The position numbers and the translations under genes are program-made. A stretch of DNA of 64,000 bases, taken from positions 6,572,001 through 6,636,000 of the forward strand of contig NZ_CP132339.1 in the NCBI RefSeq assembly GCF_030944405.1. Direction: 5' to 3'. The first letter of the stretch is position 1; each line of letters begins with the position of its first letter. Shown piece after piece: positions 10,462-18,897 of the stretch. This stretch comes from Janthinobacterium sp. J1-1. Its GTDB lineage: Bacteria; Pseudomonadota; Gammaproteobacteria; Burkholderiales; Burkholderiaceae_D. Under the pieces are notes generated by a model. The model saw only the letters and a program-made list of their open reading frames with translations. It searched no databases and had not been told where the DNA came from.

Positions 10462-10743
10462 GATTTGAAACCTCATCAAATGTTGAAAGAATTTATCCCG
10501 CTGCCATGAAAAGCAAGCCGTGCACAACAGGGGGAACCAGCGATTATACACGGCCTGAGAAATCGCGTCAAAAACTATTCACAAAGCTTGATGATCGTGG
10601 TATGTCGACAACCTGGACACGATGTCAGGCCCGCGTTTCGATGATCGGAAAGTCAATCATTGTTCTGTTGCCATAGGCAAACGGCACGCAGGCGCAAGCC
10701 ATGTCGTATAATCGCCGCACCCACAATCTATTGCAGGTTCGCC

Positions 10744-11733
10744 TTGTCTGACGCTCACAAACACGTTAACCAAAACACCATCGTGGAAACGATTGCCGCC
10801 GATATGGACGCAGTCAACACGGTGATCCGCCAAAAACTGCATTCCGATGTCATTCTGATCAACCAGATTGCCGAATACATCATCAGCGCAGGCGGAAAAC
10901 GCATCCGCCCCGTGTTGATCTTGCTGGTCGCCAATGCCCATGCTTATCGCGGCACGGCGCACCATGAACTGGCGGCCGTGGTCGAATTCATCCATACCGC
11001 CACCCTGCTGCACGACGACGTGGTCGATGAATCGTCGATGCGCCGTGGCCGCCAGACGGCCAATGCGCTGTTCGGCAATGCCGCGTCGGTGCTGGTGGGC
11101 GACTTCCTGCACTCGCGCTCGTTCCAGCTGATGGTTGCACTGGACAATATGCGCGTGATGCAAATCCTGTCGGACGCCACCAACGTGATCGCCGAAGGCG
11201 AAGTGCTGCAGTTGCTCAACATGCACGATCCGGACGTCACGCAGGAAAGCTATCTGACCGTGATCCGCTCGAAGACGGCCAAGCTGTTCGAAGCCTCGGC
11301 CCAGCTGGGCGCCCTCATCGCCGGCGCCAGCGAAGCCGATATCGAAGCGGCCGCCGAATACGGCCGCTCGCTGGGCACCGCCTTCCAGCTGATCGACGAC
11401 GTGCTCGACTATGCAGGCGACGCCGCCGAAATCGGCAAGAACGTGGGTGACGACTTGCGCGAAGGCAAACCGACCCTGCCGCTGATCTATCTGATGGAAA
11501 ACGGCACGCCGGAACAGCGCGCGCTGGTACGCAGCTGCATCGAGCAGGGTGACGAACAGCATTTCGACGCCATCCTGGCGGCCGTCACCAGCAGTGGCGC
11601 GCTCGACTACACGCGCACGCAGGCGGAAATCGCGGCCCAGCGCGCCGCCGACGCCATCGCCGGCTGGCCCGACAGCGTGTACAAGCAATCGATGCTGCAA
11701 CTGTGCTCGTTTGCCGTGGCCCGCAATCACTGA
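10744..11733 (+). CDS. ispB: Octaprenyl (polyprenyl) diphosphate synthase
   Basis: Builds the long isoprenoid side chain of ubiquinone from FPP and IPP. The 330-residue all-helical trans-prenyltransferase has the first aspartate-rich motif LHDDVVDE with SSMRRGRQTAN after it, the second motif QLIDDVLDY, and GKRIRP near the N-terminus. The chosen start is TTG at 10744 (SDAHKHV follows); a further upstream reading would add an unlikely arginine-rich leader. Divergent from rplU, as in many betaproteobacteria. Confidence 0.93.
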   Translation: MSDAHKHVNQNTIVETIAADMDAVNTVIRQKLHSDVILINQIAEYIISAGGKRIRPVLILLVANAHAYRGTAHHELAAVVEFIHTATLLHDDVVDESSMRRGRQTANALFGNAASVLVGDFLHSRSFQLMVALDNMRVMQILSDATNVIAEGEVLQLLNMHDPDVTQESYLTVIRSKTAKLFEASAQLGALIAGASEADIEAAAEYGRSLGTAFQLIDDVLDYAGDAAEIGKNVGDDLREGKPTLPLIYLMENGTPEQRALVRSCIEQGDEQHFDAILAAVTSSGALDYTRTQAEIAAQRAADAIAGWPDSVYKQSMLQLCSFAVARNH

Positions 11734-11757
11734 TCGCGGTACGGCAGTCACTTGCAG

Positions 11758-11784
11758 AAACGGCGCCGATGGCGCCGTTTTTCA
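11758..11784 (+). terminator. Rho-independent terminator of ispB
   Basis: AAACGGCGCC / GGCGCCGTTT 10-bp perfect stem with GAT loop (11758-11780), followed by further T residues. It lies at the 3' end of the convergent arsC-like gene. Confidence 0.85.
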
Positions 11785-12138
11785 TGCTGGCGGCAAAATC
11801 TCCCTGACCTTGTCGGCTGGCCGGCACAGGCGCACGCCCAGGTCCGTCACCACGAACGGACGGTTGATCAGTATCGGATGGGCCTGCATGGCGTCGAACA
11901 GCGCGTCGTCGCTCAACGTGCTATCGGCCAGTCCCAGCTCGTCATACAGGTTCCCCTTGTCGCGCATGGCGGCGCGCACACTCAAACCGGCGCGCGCGAT
12001 CAGGTCGACCAGCTCGGCGCGCGCCGGTGGCTGTTTTACATAGTCAATAATGACCGGTTCGATGCCCGCATCGCGGATCAGCTGCAAGGTGGTGCGCGAA
12101 GTGCCGCAGGCGGTGTTGTGATAGATGGTGACGCTCAT
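11782..12138 (-). CDS. arsC: ArsC-family arsenate reductase (glutaredoxin-dependent type)
   Basis: 118 residues. The thioredoxin-fold N-terminus has the single catalytic cysteine in NTACGTSR (Cys11), and the C-terminal half has HPILINRPFVVTDLGVRLCRP, characteristic of ArsC rather than of the YffB/Spx relatives. It reduces arsenate to arsenite using glutathione/glutaredoxin. No arsR, arsB or acr3 is adjacent, so it is a solitary housekeeping-type copy. Confidence 0.88.
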   Translation of the reverse strand: MSVTIYHNTACGTSRTTLQLIRDAGIEPVIIDYVKQPPARAELVDLIARAGLSVRAAMRDKGNLYDELGLADSTLSDDALFDAMQAHPILINRPFVVTDLGVRLCRPADKVREILPPA

Positions 12139-12279
12139 TTGTGCTCCTGTATGCCGATGCCGCCGATTATAAGTGAAGCGGCCACGCCGCCATGGCCTGC
12201 CAGCTTACGTAAGCTACCGTACCGACCAGCATGGGCAAATTCTCTACATTGATTTAAAAATCATGATGATCGGGATCCT

Positions 12280-14373
12280 ATGGCACGCTCAAAACCTTTG
12301 AAAATCTTCGGCTGGACCCTGGCCACCCTGCTGGCGCTGATTCTTCTTGTCATCATTTTCATCCTCACCTTCGACTGGAACCGCTCCCGTCCCTATATCA
12401 ACCGCAAGGTCTCGGAAAGCACGGGCCGCGAATTTGTCATCGGCGGCGACCTGCAAGTCAAATTCCACCAGGGACTCAAAACCGAAGCCGGCTGGCGCCG
12501 CTACGTGCCGCGCCCGACCATTACCGCCAACGATGTGCGCATGAGCAATCCGGACTGGGCCACGGCCGGTCCGCAGATGGCCAGTGCGCAGCGCATCGTC
12601 GTCTCGACCCATTTGCTGCCCTTGCTCGATCACCGCGTCGTGCTGACCGACCTGGCGCTGGACGCGCCGCAGATCGCCCTGCAGCGCCGCGCCGACGGCA
12701 GCAACAGCTGGACCCTGAAAGACAATGGTCCGTCGCAATGGGACGTGGAAATCCAGCGCATGGCGTTTGCCGCCGGCACCATCCGCTACCTGGACCAGGC
12801 CATCGCCCTGGACCTGAACGCCAAGGTCAGCTCGACCGCGCCGGACGCCACGCCAAATGATGCTCCGGCAGGTGACAAGGTGGAAAAATTCGGCATCGCA
12901 TTCACCCTCGGCGGCACGTACAGAAAAGCGCCGGTCACCGGTGGCGGCAAGGCCGGCGCCGTGCTGTCGCTGACGGGCGACCATACCGTGTATCCGGTAC
13001 AGGCCAACGCCGCCTCCGGCAAGAACAAGATCAGCGTCGACGGCACGCTGACCGACCCGCGCACCCTGTCCGGCATCGATTTACAGCTGAGCCTGGCCGG
13101 CGCCAGCATGGCCGACCTGTATCCGCTGACAGGCGTGCTGCTGCCGGAGACACCCGAGTACGCCACCAAGGGCCGGCTGCTGGGCAAGAAGGATGGCGAG
13201 ACCTGGAACTGGACCTATGAAAAATTCAAGGGCAAGGTGGGCCAGAGCGACCTGGCCGGCACCCTGCAATACCTGCCGCGCAAGCCGCGCCCGCTGCTGC
13301 GCGGCGAACTGACCTCGCAGCAGTTGCGCCTGGAAGACCTGGGCCCGACCATCGGCGCGGAAAGCAACGCCAAGAAACAGGCACGCGGCAAGGTGGCCAA
13401 CCAGCCGGCCGACAAGGCCTTGCCGGTGGAACAGTTCAACACGGCCAAATGGGATGCGCTCGATGCCGACGTGAAATTCACCGGCAAGAAACTGGTGCGC
13501 ACGCACGATATCCCGTTCAACGATATCGTCGCGGAAATCCACATGAAAGATAAAGTGCTGAGCCTGACGCCGCTGAACTTCGGCATGGCCGGCGGCGACA
13601 TCACCTCGAATATCACGCTGGACGGCCGCCAGAAAATCATCGCCGCGCAAGCCAAGGTGGCGGCCCGCCATCTGAAGATCCGCGAACTGTTCCCGAAACT
13701 GCAATCGATGCAGGCCAGCTTTGGTGAAGTCTATGCCGACGCGGCCCTGACCGGCCACGGCAATTCAGTGTCGTCCATGCTGGCCAGCGCCAACGGCGAA
13801 CTGGCGGCCACTGTCAGCGAAGGCTCGGTCAGCCAGTTCATTCTGGAACTGGCCGGCCTGAACCTGGCCAACGCCGTGTTCGTGAAAGTGTTCGGCGACA
13901 AGCAGGTGCAGCTGAACTGCCTGGCCAGCGATTTCGCCGTCAGGAACGGCGTGGCCGACGTGCGCCGCTTCGTGCTCGACACCGACAATGCGGTGGTCAA
14001 CGTGACCGGCAACGTCAGCCTGGCCAACGAAACCCTGGACCTCGACATCCGTCCGAAAACCAAGGGCGCCCGCGTGTTCTCGCTGCGCACGCCGCTGTAC
14101 GCGCAAGGAACGTTCAAGGAACCGAAGGTCGGCCCGCAAAAAGGCCCGCTGGCCCTGAAAGCGGGCGCCGCCGTGGCCCTGGCCACCGTGGTCGCGCCGG
14201 TCGCCGCCATCCTGCCCCTGATCAACGTCGACCGCGCCCCCGACACCGACTGCGGCGCCGTGATGGCAGAAGCGAAGGCCGTGCGCAAGACGGCAAAGTC
14301 GCCGGCCACCAATGCGCCGGCGAAAAAAGTGACGGAAGCGGAAATCAAGAAGGCGCAACAGGAGAAAAAATAA
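12280..14373 (+). CDS. AsmA-family inner-membrane protein
   Basis: 697 residues with one N-terminal membrane helix (about 12-30) after a KPLKIFGW leader, then a long periplasmic body with AsmA N-terminal (RPYINRKVSESTGREFVI) and C-terminal (ANGELAATVSEGSVSQ, DLDIRPKTKG) signatures and a lysine-rich tail. AsmA-like proteins are bridge-like factors affecting outer-membrane phospholipid and protein assembly. It is a single gene, with a tRNA gene 62 bp downstream. Confidence 0.85.
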   Translation: MARSKPLKIFGWTLATLLALILLVIIFILTFDWNRSRPYINRKVSESTGREFVIGGDLQVKFHQGLKTEAGWRRYVPRPTITANDVRMSNPDWATAGPQMASAQRIVVSTHLLPLLDHRVVLTDLALDAPQIALQRRADGSNSWTLKDNGPSQWDVEIQRMAFAAGTIRYLDQAIALDLNAKVSSTAPDATPNDAPAGDKVEKFGIAFTLGGTYRKAPVTGGGKAGAVLSLTGDHTVYPVQANAASGKNKISVDGTLTDPRTLSGIDLQLSLAGASMADLYPLTGVLLPETPEYATKGRLLGKKDGETWNWTYEKFKGKVGQSDLAGTLQYLPRKPRPLLRGELTSQQLRLEDLGPTIGAESNAKKQARGKVANQPADKALPVEQFNTAKWDALDADVKFTGKKLVRTHDIPFNDIVAEIHMKDKVLSLTPLNFGMAGGDITSNITLDGRQKIIAAQAKVAARHLKIRELFPKLQSMQASFGEVYADAALTGHGNSVSSMLASANGELAATVSEGSVSQFILELAGLNLANAVFVKVFGDKQVQLNCLASDFAVRNGVADVRRFVLDTDNAVVNVTGNVSLANETLDLDIRPKTKGARVFSLRTPLYAQGTFKEPKVGPQKGPLALKAGAAVALATVVAPVAAILPLINVDRAPDTDCGAVMAEAKAVRKTAKSPATNAPAKKVTEAEIKKAQQEKK

Positions 14374-14435
14374 GCTGCTTGACGCAGTCGCTTGAAACCC
14401 GCCCCCTCACCTGCTGTAATGAGCAAAGCAGGTCA

Positions 14436-14512
14436 CGGGGTGTGGCTCAGCCTGGTAGAGCGCTGCGTTCGGGACGCAGAGGCCGGAGGTTCGAATCCTC
14501 TCACCCCGACCA
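14436..14512 (+). tRNA. proK: tRNA-Pro (anticodon CGG)
   Basis: 77 nt including encoded CCA. The acceptor stem CGGGGTG pairs with CACCCCG, the anticodon arm is CTGCG-TTCGGGA-CGCAG giving anticodon CGG, and the T arm contains GGTTCGAATCC. Its 3' 45 bases are duplicated at 29659-29703, marking it as the integration site of the island. The gene is intact at this end. Confidence 0.95.
14468..14512. repeat. Left attachment site (45-bp direct repeat, copy 1)
   Basis: Runs from the anticodon loop of tRNA-Pro to CCA. Identical in all 45 positions to 29659-29703; the bases on either side of the two copies differ. Confidence 0.92.
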
Positions 14513-14551
14513 ATAACGTCTTTAAAAACAAATACTTAAAATATATTGCGG

Positions 14552-14583
14552 ATGGTCGAGTACTACACTAACATGTGTAGTAC
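14552..14583. repeat. Inverted repeat of the GTGTAGTAC element at the left island end
   Basis: GTACTACAC (14560-14568) and GTGTAGTAC (14575-14583) form a perfect 9-bp inverted repeat with a 6-bp spacer, between the attachment site and the integrase. The left arm extends to 18 bp (14552-14569) of perfect inverse match with 29599-29616 at the other end of the island. Likely recombinase arm-type binding sites and/or an operator for the integrase gene; the function is inferred. Confidence 0.7.
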
Positions 14584-14659
14584 AACAGTTAGGTTTAAGG
14601 CTTGGGAATTCTTACATTCCGGCGCGCCTTGGCCTAGCACTAGACCAATAAGAACAAGA

Positions 14660-16036
14660 ATGACGTCTGCAAAGCAATCCCCTACTCCGCATCCATCTCG
14701 TACCGTCCCGATCGCTCACACGCTCGAATCTATCAAGGGCTACCCGGACAAGCTCAAGATCTACCTCATGGCCGCCAGCTCGTTCTGGCAGGTCAGGTTC
14801 TTCGACGGCAAAAGCACGATCAAACGCAGCACCAGTCAGACCGAAAAACGGGAGGCCATCAAGTACGCGATTTCGTTTTACGAGAGGCTTCTGATCAACA
14901 AGCACAACGGCGTTGCCGTCACCAAGAACACGCGCTTTGATGCGTGCGCTAAAAGCTTCATGGGCGCACAGGCCGCCCGCGTAACGCGCAAGGAAATGTC
15001 CGCTGAATGCCATCGCAACGATCAGTACTTCCTTGATGGCAAGGTTCTGCCAGAGTTTCGTGAACTGAACGTCGCGGATATCAACTACGACCGCTTACAA
15101 AAGTTTGTCGACAAGATCGGTGTAAGCCTTTCCGCTTCGTCAATCCAGCGCTATCTGGGCCTGATTCGGAAGATCCTCGATCATGCACAAAATCGCGACC
15201 TCCTCAAGTCGATCCCGAAGTTCCCCAAAATTCCAAAACGAGACGAACCTCGCGGCTGGTTTAATGCAAAGGAGTACGCCGCGCTCTTGGCAAGAGCTAA
15301 ACAATTCATCGGGCATGAGGACGTTATCCGCGCTGCGCCAAAGCCCGGTCAAGCGCAAGGCACTGTTATTCGCAACTTGACGTTTACGGCGGAGCTGCCG
15401 CGCATGATCGAATTCATCGCGAACAGCTTTATCCGCCCTACCGACATTAAGAACATGCAGCACAAGCACGTGGAAGTCATCCGGGGCGATAATACATATC
15501 TGCGCCTGTCTCTGCCGGAAAGTAAAAAGCACAGCGATCCTATCGTCACCATGGAGCAGGCTGTACACGTTTACGAAGAACTGAAGGCGGACCGTGCCGA
15601 GTCCGAGCAAGCCGAGCCTGATGACTACGTCTTTATGCCGGAGCACGCCAACCGCGACACCGCATTGCGGCGTCTGCAGCAGCAGTTCAACTATCTGCTT
15701 GACGACCTGGGCTTCAAGACTGGCCCACGCGGCGAGGAACGCACGATCTATAGCCTGCGCCATACCTGCATCATGCACCGGCTTCTGGAAGGCGATAAGA
15801 TCGATGTGCTGACGCTGGCCCGCAATGCGCGGACTTCCGTTGAGATGATCGAACGCTTTTACGCCAGCAAGCTTAACGGCGAAATGAACATCGAAGCCAT
15901 TCAGTCCAAGCGTGAGAAAAGCAAGGGCCTGAAAATCGGCGATGGTAGTAAGGGGAATGTTCAGCTTCAAGTGCAAGGTAATAGCTTGGTGATGAATCTG
16001 CCGACCGCTAAGAACGCGCCGCTGAACTTGGGCTAG
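14660..16036 (+). CDS. int: Site-specific tyrosine recombinase (island integrase)
   Basis: 459 residues from ATG 14660; an upstream in-frame reading to 14546 would run through the repeat region and is disfavoured. The N-terminal part is the arm/core-binding region (SAM-like helices, about 90-200). The C-terminal catalytic domain shows Arg259 (FIRPTDIKNM), Lys289/290, an R-H pair at 367-368 (IYSLRHTC, with tyrosine in place of the usual first histidine) and the nucleophile Tyr401 (IERFYASK). Its position just inside the tRNA-proximal end, reading inward, makes it the enzyme that integrates this island. Confidence 0.9.
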   Translation: MTSAKQSPTPHPSRTVPIAHTLESIKGYPDKLKIYLMAASSFWQVRFFDGKSTIKRSTSQTEKREAIKYAISFYERLLINKHNGVAVTKNTRFDACAKSFMGAQAARVTRKEMSAECHRNDQYFLDGKVLPEFRELNVADINYDRLQKFVDKIGVSLSASSIQRYLGLIRKILDHAQNRDLLKSIPKFPKIPKRDEPRGWFNAKEYAALLARAKQFIGHEDVIRAAPKPGQAQGTVIRNLTFTAELPRMIEFIANSFIRPTDIKNMQHKHVEVIRGDNTYLRLSLPESKKHSDPIVTMEQAVHVYEELKADRAESEQAEPDDYVFMPEHANRDTALRRLQQQFNYLLDDLGFKTGPRGEERTIYSLRHTCIMHRLLEGDKIDVLTLARNARTSVEMIERFYASKLNGEMNIEAIQSKREKSKGLKIGDGSKGNVQLQVQGNSLVMNLPTAKNAPLNLG

Positions 16037-16091
16037 CCACAGACACACGGGGCGGCGCGGTTCGAGCTTTACACCTGGGTGCTGTCCGCAC

Positions 16092-16532
16092 CTAGCTGCC
16101 CGCATCACCGAAGCCAGCAATTTGCAATGGTCGGACGTCGATTTCGACCGCAACACGATCTTGGTGCGTCGTCTCAAAAACGGCAACAACACACTTGCTT
16201 TGATGTCTAACGCATTGCGGGCCGTCATGGAACGTCGCTACACAACACGAACTAACAACTTCGTATTCCCGATGAAATGCGGCGACAAAAACGGCCTGTC
16301 GTCTTGGCTGAGAGATTTGGTAAAGCGTGCGGGCATATCGGAAGAAGGTGGCAAAATCACCAACCATACATTTCGGCATACAGCTGCGACTCGCCTACTC
16401 CGCTCAGGCATGGACATCACCATGGTGCAAAAATTCCTAGGCCATAAGCAAATCAGCGGCACGATGGTCTACCTGCACTCGCTACCGAGCGAAGTCGCAA
16501 AGCAAGCAAAAGCGGTATTCAACGGCAGTTAG
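16092..16532 (+). pseudogene. Truncated tyrosine recombinase, catalytic half only
   Basis: The reading frame from about 16092 encodes ARITEASNLQWSDVDF, the first catalytic arginine block of a XerC-like integrase, then HTFRH, LGHK and TMVYLHS with the tyrosine nucleophile. The N-terminal DNA-binding half is missing and no ATG start with a ribosome site is seen (first start-like codon TTG 16122). It is a 5'-truncated remnant of another integrase, sitting 55 bp after int. Whether the fragment is still expressed is unknown. Confidence 0.7.
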
Positions 16533-16779
16533 CTATCGACAATGCGAACATATCCCTTTAATGCCGATCTACCCATAACGCTGAATAGCGTTATCGGTTT
16601 AGAGTTCATTAAAGCAAGGTTAGCTCGAATAGAGCACTCATCTTCATACCCCTTTATCGACGCTAGGTGCAACTTTGATCTTGCATTAACTGCTCAGGCT
16701 ATCGCCCGGGAAAGGCAAGTACACCTTTTAGCCGCGAACAGGCGATCAGGGGTATTTCCGTTTTTTGACTCCACAGTTT

Positions 16780-17154
16780 TTACTCCGCCAAATACCATTC
16801 TGGATTAGCCCTAAACCGGGATAGCGTCGATGCTACAATCTCACGCTTGGTAGTCCGTACATGACGGCAACCAGGCTTTGGCAAGCCATCAAATTCCTCG
16901 ATACCGTCATGTACCAGTCCCAAGATGCGCGCTGCCTCTTCGCTGTCGCTTACCGCCATCGCCCATGCCTCATAGGCTTCTGCAATGTGGTGATCAGCCC
17001 GTCGACCATTACGATTCTGGTAGGCTCTTTTCCACGTTTTGAAATATCTTGTTACTTCCGGAGGGTCAATTAATGGATTGGGCTTCGCATATTCGCGCCG
17101 CCACTTTTCAGCTTGCCAAGCATTGTCGATATCTTCCTCTATTTGTGTCCGCAC
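16780..17154 (-). CDS. Hypothetical protein (124 aa)
   Basis: Starts at a GTG (17154), 26 bp after the stop of the 300-residue gene on the same strand, so the two probably form an operon. The sequence is charged and helical (EDIDNAWQAEKWRREYAKP), with a conserved-looking C-terminus (REIVASTLSRFRANPEWYL). I do not recognise a family. No membrane segment or signal peptide is seen. Confidence 0.5.
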   Translation of the reverse strand: MRTQIEEDIDNAWQAEKWRREYAKPNPLIDPPEVTRYFKTWKRAYQNRNGRRADHHIAEAYEAWAMAVSDSEEAARILGLVHDGIEEFDGLPKPGCRHVRTTKREIVASTLSRFRANPEWYLAE

Positions 17155-17180
17155 AGAGGAGCTAAATCCCTCGTACGGAC

Positions 17181-18083
17181 CTACTGCTTTTTTGAGCGAC
17201 GATTCCGGCGTTTGATACCATTAAAGGCATTCTGGTTGGCAATACGCATTCCATCCTTTTCCTCTTCAGTCGCGTCACGACAATCATCGGGCGTAGGCAA
17301 ACGACCATAAGCTTCAACAAAATCTTTCACCCAACCCGTTACCGGCTTGATTCCATAGCGTTTGTAATAACCTTTTTTCAAGTCCGGCTGTTCCGTTCCC
17401 GTAAATTCATTTTTCAATAGACGATCATAAGGATCGTCAGCCTTCTTATTAGTAAGCTTATCTTGCGATACTGATGGAATATTCTCGCTAGTATATTTTA
17501 CATCGCCTGCTTTTTCATTCTTCATGTAATCATACTCCTCCAAGAAGGCATCCAGATTCTTATAGCCACGCTCTTTTGCTGCCGCCTCCATCGCATCAAC
17601 ATCCTCCACCAACCGCTCTTTCGAGACCAATTCAATTCCCTTCTTAACAGCATTAACTGCGTTTTCAAGAATGGCAAGAATTTCCCTTAGTATTGGTTCT
17701 TTATTCGTTACAAGATCGTCACCATCAACAAACGGGCCAATCAACTCGCTAGCTTGGCCCATAAAATCTTCGACAAGGCTTAATGCTTCTTCACAATCAG
17801 TAATATCCGACAACTTGTCAGCTTGCATATTATCTACTGAATTTTCAGTATCTTGAAGCTTGACCTCGATACCGTCATCATTACCTTCGAAGGTAGTGCT
17901 ATTCACTACTGGAGTAGCATCTAACTCCTTAGCTGTATCTTCACTTGAAGCCGAACTAGTAGGTGCGGGAATGGTTGCATTATTGACATTTTTCGAGACA
18001 TCCACTTCCATACTAGGTACTAGCGCGTCTAGTTCTGCTTGCCCGCTAATTGCGCCGACTGAATGTATTAAATTGTTACTCAT
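17181..18083 (-). CDS. Hypothetical acidic protein (300 aa)
   Basis: Begins MSNNLIHSVG. The first 100 residues are low-complexity and acidic (rich in S, T, D, E), the middle (about 95-180) is predicted helical, and the last 60 residues are strongly basic, ending KRRNRRSKKQ. The C-terminal segment GWVKDFVEAYGRLPTPDDCRDAT looks like a small folded module. No family is recognised. AT-rich compared with the chromosomal flanks. It is upstream of, and probably co-transcribed with, the 124-residue gene. The basic tail suggests nucleic-acid contact, which is only inference. Confidence 0.6.
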   Translation of the reverse strand: MSNNLIHSVGAISGQAELDALVPSMEVDVSKNVNNATIPAPTSSASSEDTAKELDATPVVNSTTFEGNDDGIEVKLQDTENSVDNMQADKLSDITDCEEALSLVEDFMGQASELIGPFVDGDDLVTNKEPILREILAILENAVNAVKKGIELVSKERLVEDVDAMEAAAKERGYKNLDAFLEEYDYMKNEKAGDVKYTSENIPSVSQDKLTNKKADDPYDRLLKNEFTGTEQPDLKKGYYKRYGIKPVTGWVKDFVEAYGRLPTPDDCRDATEEEKDGMRIANQNAFNGIKRRNRRSKKQ

Positions 18084-18757
18084 ATAGTATCTTTTAGTGT
18101 TTTAGAACTCCACTTAGGAGTCGTACAGCGGCCACTGATGGAACACATTCTATCGACAATATTTACCTTGTGAAATTGCCATAAATGCAAATTTTTAAAG
18201 TTGATTTTGGAATATTATTCTAATTAATTTTAAATTTATGAAATTAATCACTAGTGCTAACAAAATTATTGAAGCTTTCCACCCAAAAACTCTCATTTTA
18301 GTTTAGATTAATTAAGCTCAACGGTTATCCCTTTAAAATCAACAACTTAATTAACCAACCAATTTTGTCAGGTAGTCTCTTATTTGCAACACTTGATAGA
18401 TGGAAGAGATTTCTTATCGAAAATCTATGCCATCGAATGGGCTTGATCCATCCAAAATGATCGCCCGACCTAACCGAACAAGTGAAGTCCAGGTGTTGAA
18501 ATTCGTTACGAAAATTACCATATAGGAAGGCTTTTTCGTATGACATCCCACATCAACTATTTCAATTGCCAACTGACAAATCCCCTTTGCAAGGCCATAT
18601 CAGGTCCAATTTGGTTTGTCGAATTATTTCTTTGCAAAAAAAACAAAAATACATTTTCTTCTTTACTGGCAATCTGTGTAACATTCCTTTTATCGGCATG
18701 TGGATATGCCGACATACCGGAATTAACTGCCGCGTAAATAGGTAGTCATAAAACCTG
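18084..18757. other. AT-rich intergenic stretch inside the island
   Basis: No convincing gene. It contains a small ACTCC/GGAGT hairpin at 18107-18121 upstream of the 300-residue gene, and repeated TTAATTAA-like tracts. A 65-codon frame at 18540-18737 ends with a lipobox-like segment (VTFLLSACG), but it has no internal start codon before the hydrophobic part and no ribosome site, so it is only a weak candidate for a small lipoprotein. Confidence 0.4.
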
Positions 18758-18868
18758 GCTGGTAACTGGGCGATCAGGGATAGTAAATATGTGGGTCAAT
18801 TAAATTTGACTTAACTTCATGCTTACGGATTCCTGATCGAATCAAAACCGGCCTCAAGTGTTACCAGC
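18758..18868. promoter_or_regulatory. Nested inverted repeats upstream of the helicase-primase gene
   Basis: Three nested pairs: GCTGGTAAC (18758-18766) with GTTACCAGC (18860-18868), CGATCAGG (18771-18778) with CCTGATCG (18832-18839), and GTCAA (18795-18799) with TTGAC (18806-18810). The element ends 29 bp before the GTG of the replication-type gene. It could be an origin, a cruciform-forming site or a structured leader RNA; the sequence alone does not decide. Confidence 0.55.
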
Positions 18869-18897
18869 GCTTGGGGCCACTTTATGGGAAAGTAAAC

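Noticed and set aside
16542..16808. 88-codon plus-strand frame after the recombinase remnant
   Set aside because: No ribosome site, no recognisable features, and it overlaps the end of a better minus-strand gene.
18325..18546. 73-codon minus-strand frame in the AT-rich island spacer
   Set aside because: Weak start context and no family or structural features; cannot be separated from chance.
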